Source: Flavobacteriaceae bacterium (GTDB lineage: Bacteria; Bacteroidota; Bacteroidia; Flavobacteriales; Flavobacteriaceae). From it: a DNA stretch of 64,000 nt. Shown here piece after piece: positions 63,735 through 64,000 of the stretch. Position numbers and translations under genes: made by a program. The stretch is from contig JANQNQ010000008.1 of assembly GCA_028279515.1 (NCBI GenBank), positions 372,001 through 436,000 on the forward strand, read 5' to 3'. Every line of letters starts with the position of its first letter. Position 1 is the first letter of the stretch. A model generated the notes under the pieces. It was given only the letters and a program-made list of their open reading frames with translations, made no database searches and had not been told where the DNA came from.

Positions 63735-64000
63735 ATGTTTCAAATCGGAAAGACCATCGTCTCTGAAGACGTAATTGAAAAGGAATTTGTGTGCAATATT
63801 TCGGCATGCAAAGGGGAGTGTTGTGTGGCCGGAGAAGCGGGGGCACCGTTAGAAGAAGAAGAAAAAGAGATATTGGAGTCAATCTACCCAGAGGTAAAAC
63901 CATACTTGCGAAAAGAGGGAATCGAAGCCATCGAGCAGCAAGGCACCTATGTAAAAGGACGCGATGGTGATTGGGAAACGCCATTGGTCAATGGGGCCGA
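63735..64000 (+). CDS. DUF3109 family protein (5' part; runs off the window)
   Basis: Eighty-eight residues are visible: MFQIGKTIVSEDVIEKEF, then NISACKGECCVAGEAGAPLEEEE, a cysteine cluster typical of the DUF3109 family, which resembles YkgJ-type putative metal-chelating proteins. The N-terminus agrees with the usual family start. Function unknown. Confidence 0.88.
   Translation, partial: MFQIGKTIVSEDVIEKEFVCNISACKGECCVAGEAGAPLEEEEKEILESIYPEVKPYLRKEGIEAIEQQGTYVKGRDGDWETPLVNGA

Overview
The window looks like a chromosomal segment of a marine-type Flavobacteriaceae bacterium (Bacteroidota). The evidence is gldH beside ricT and a class A PBP, a type IX secretion (T9SS) sorting domain, an HU-CCDC81/SPOR protein, cytoplasmic-anti-sigma/outer-membrane-barrel architecture, Bacteroidota -7 boxes (TAnnTTTG) upstream of many genes and a near absence of Shine-Dalgarno sequences. 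Base composition is moderately AT-rich and even. I see no rRNA, tRNA, CRISPR array, phage or insertion sequence. Most of the window is dense housekeeping and cell-envelope DNA.

Layout. 1-8 kb: a secreted reprolysin-like metalloprotease (truncated by the window edge), the two subunits of a 3-oxoacid CoA-transferase, then PBP1A, GldH and RicT read as one unit. 8-13.5 kb: trhO, recA and an ECF sigma operon (lipoprotein, sigma, anti-sigma fused to an outer-membrane barrel). A 28-bp ECF-type promoter upstream of that operon is duplicated exactly, on the opposite strand, just upstream of recA. There it faces a short unannotated transcript that ends in a terminator. 13.5-17.2 kb: a PlsC acyltransferase, trpS, a membrane protein and a Crp/Fnr regulator. 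17.2-21.8 kb: a three-gene minus-strand operon made of an NRPS-like adenylation domain fused to a membrane oxidoreductase (resembling fungal TmpB but with no carrier domain), an enoyl-CoA hydratase and an outer-membrane protein. Its promoter carries a near-perfect palindrome between the -33 and -7 elements. 22-26.5 kb: a T9SS-exported TIM-barrel-like protein, dprA, an HU/SPOR protein and TerB.

26.6-36.5 kb is a nearly complete heme pathway: hemA-hemC-hemD-hemE-(DUF6973-like)-(GNAT)-(EI24)-hemF-hemB on the minus strand, diverging from an AraC regulator and hemH on the plus strand. A HemJ-type protoporphyrinogen oxidase lies at 44.7 kb, directly behind a toxin-antitoxin pair. hemL is not in the window. 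36.5-51 kb holds a MATE exporter, a DUF5916 outer-membrane protein, a LytTR regulator, a large Asp-box propeller protein, an NtrY-like kinase with an enoyl-CoA hydratase, a Gfo/Idh/MocA oxidoreductase flanked by inverted AT-rich repeats, a PA0069-type radical SAM protein and an AraC regulator. 51-64 kb holds a possible 22-residue membrane peptide, a DGPF-type protein with its ECF42-like sigma factor, GNAT/HD/PlsC/bacilliredoxin genes, a TPR histidine kinase with a decayed kinase fragment upstream, a TerB-DnaJ protein, HupE, dCMP deaminase, a CtpA protease, a short FAD protein, MarC and the start of a DUF3109 gene.

The two items most worth following are the mirrored ECF promoter and its hidden short transcript beside recA, and the regulated adenylation/oxidoreductase operon at 17.2-21.8 kb. 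All functional calls come from reading the sequence; no database search was run.
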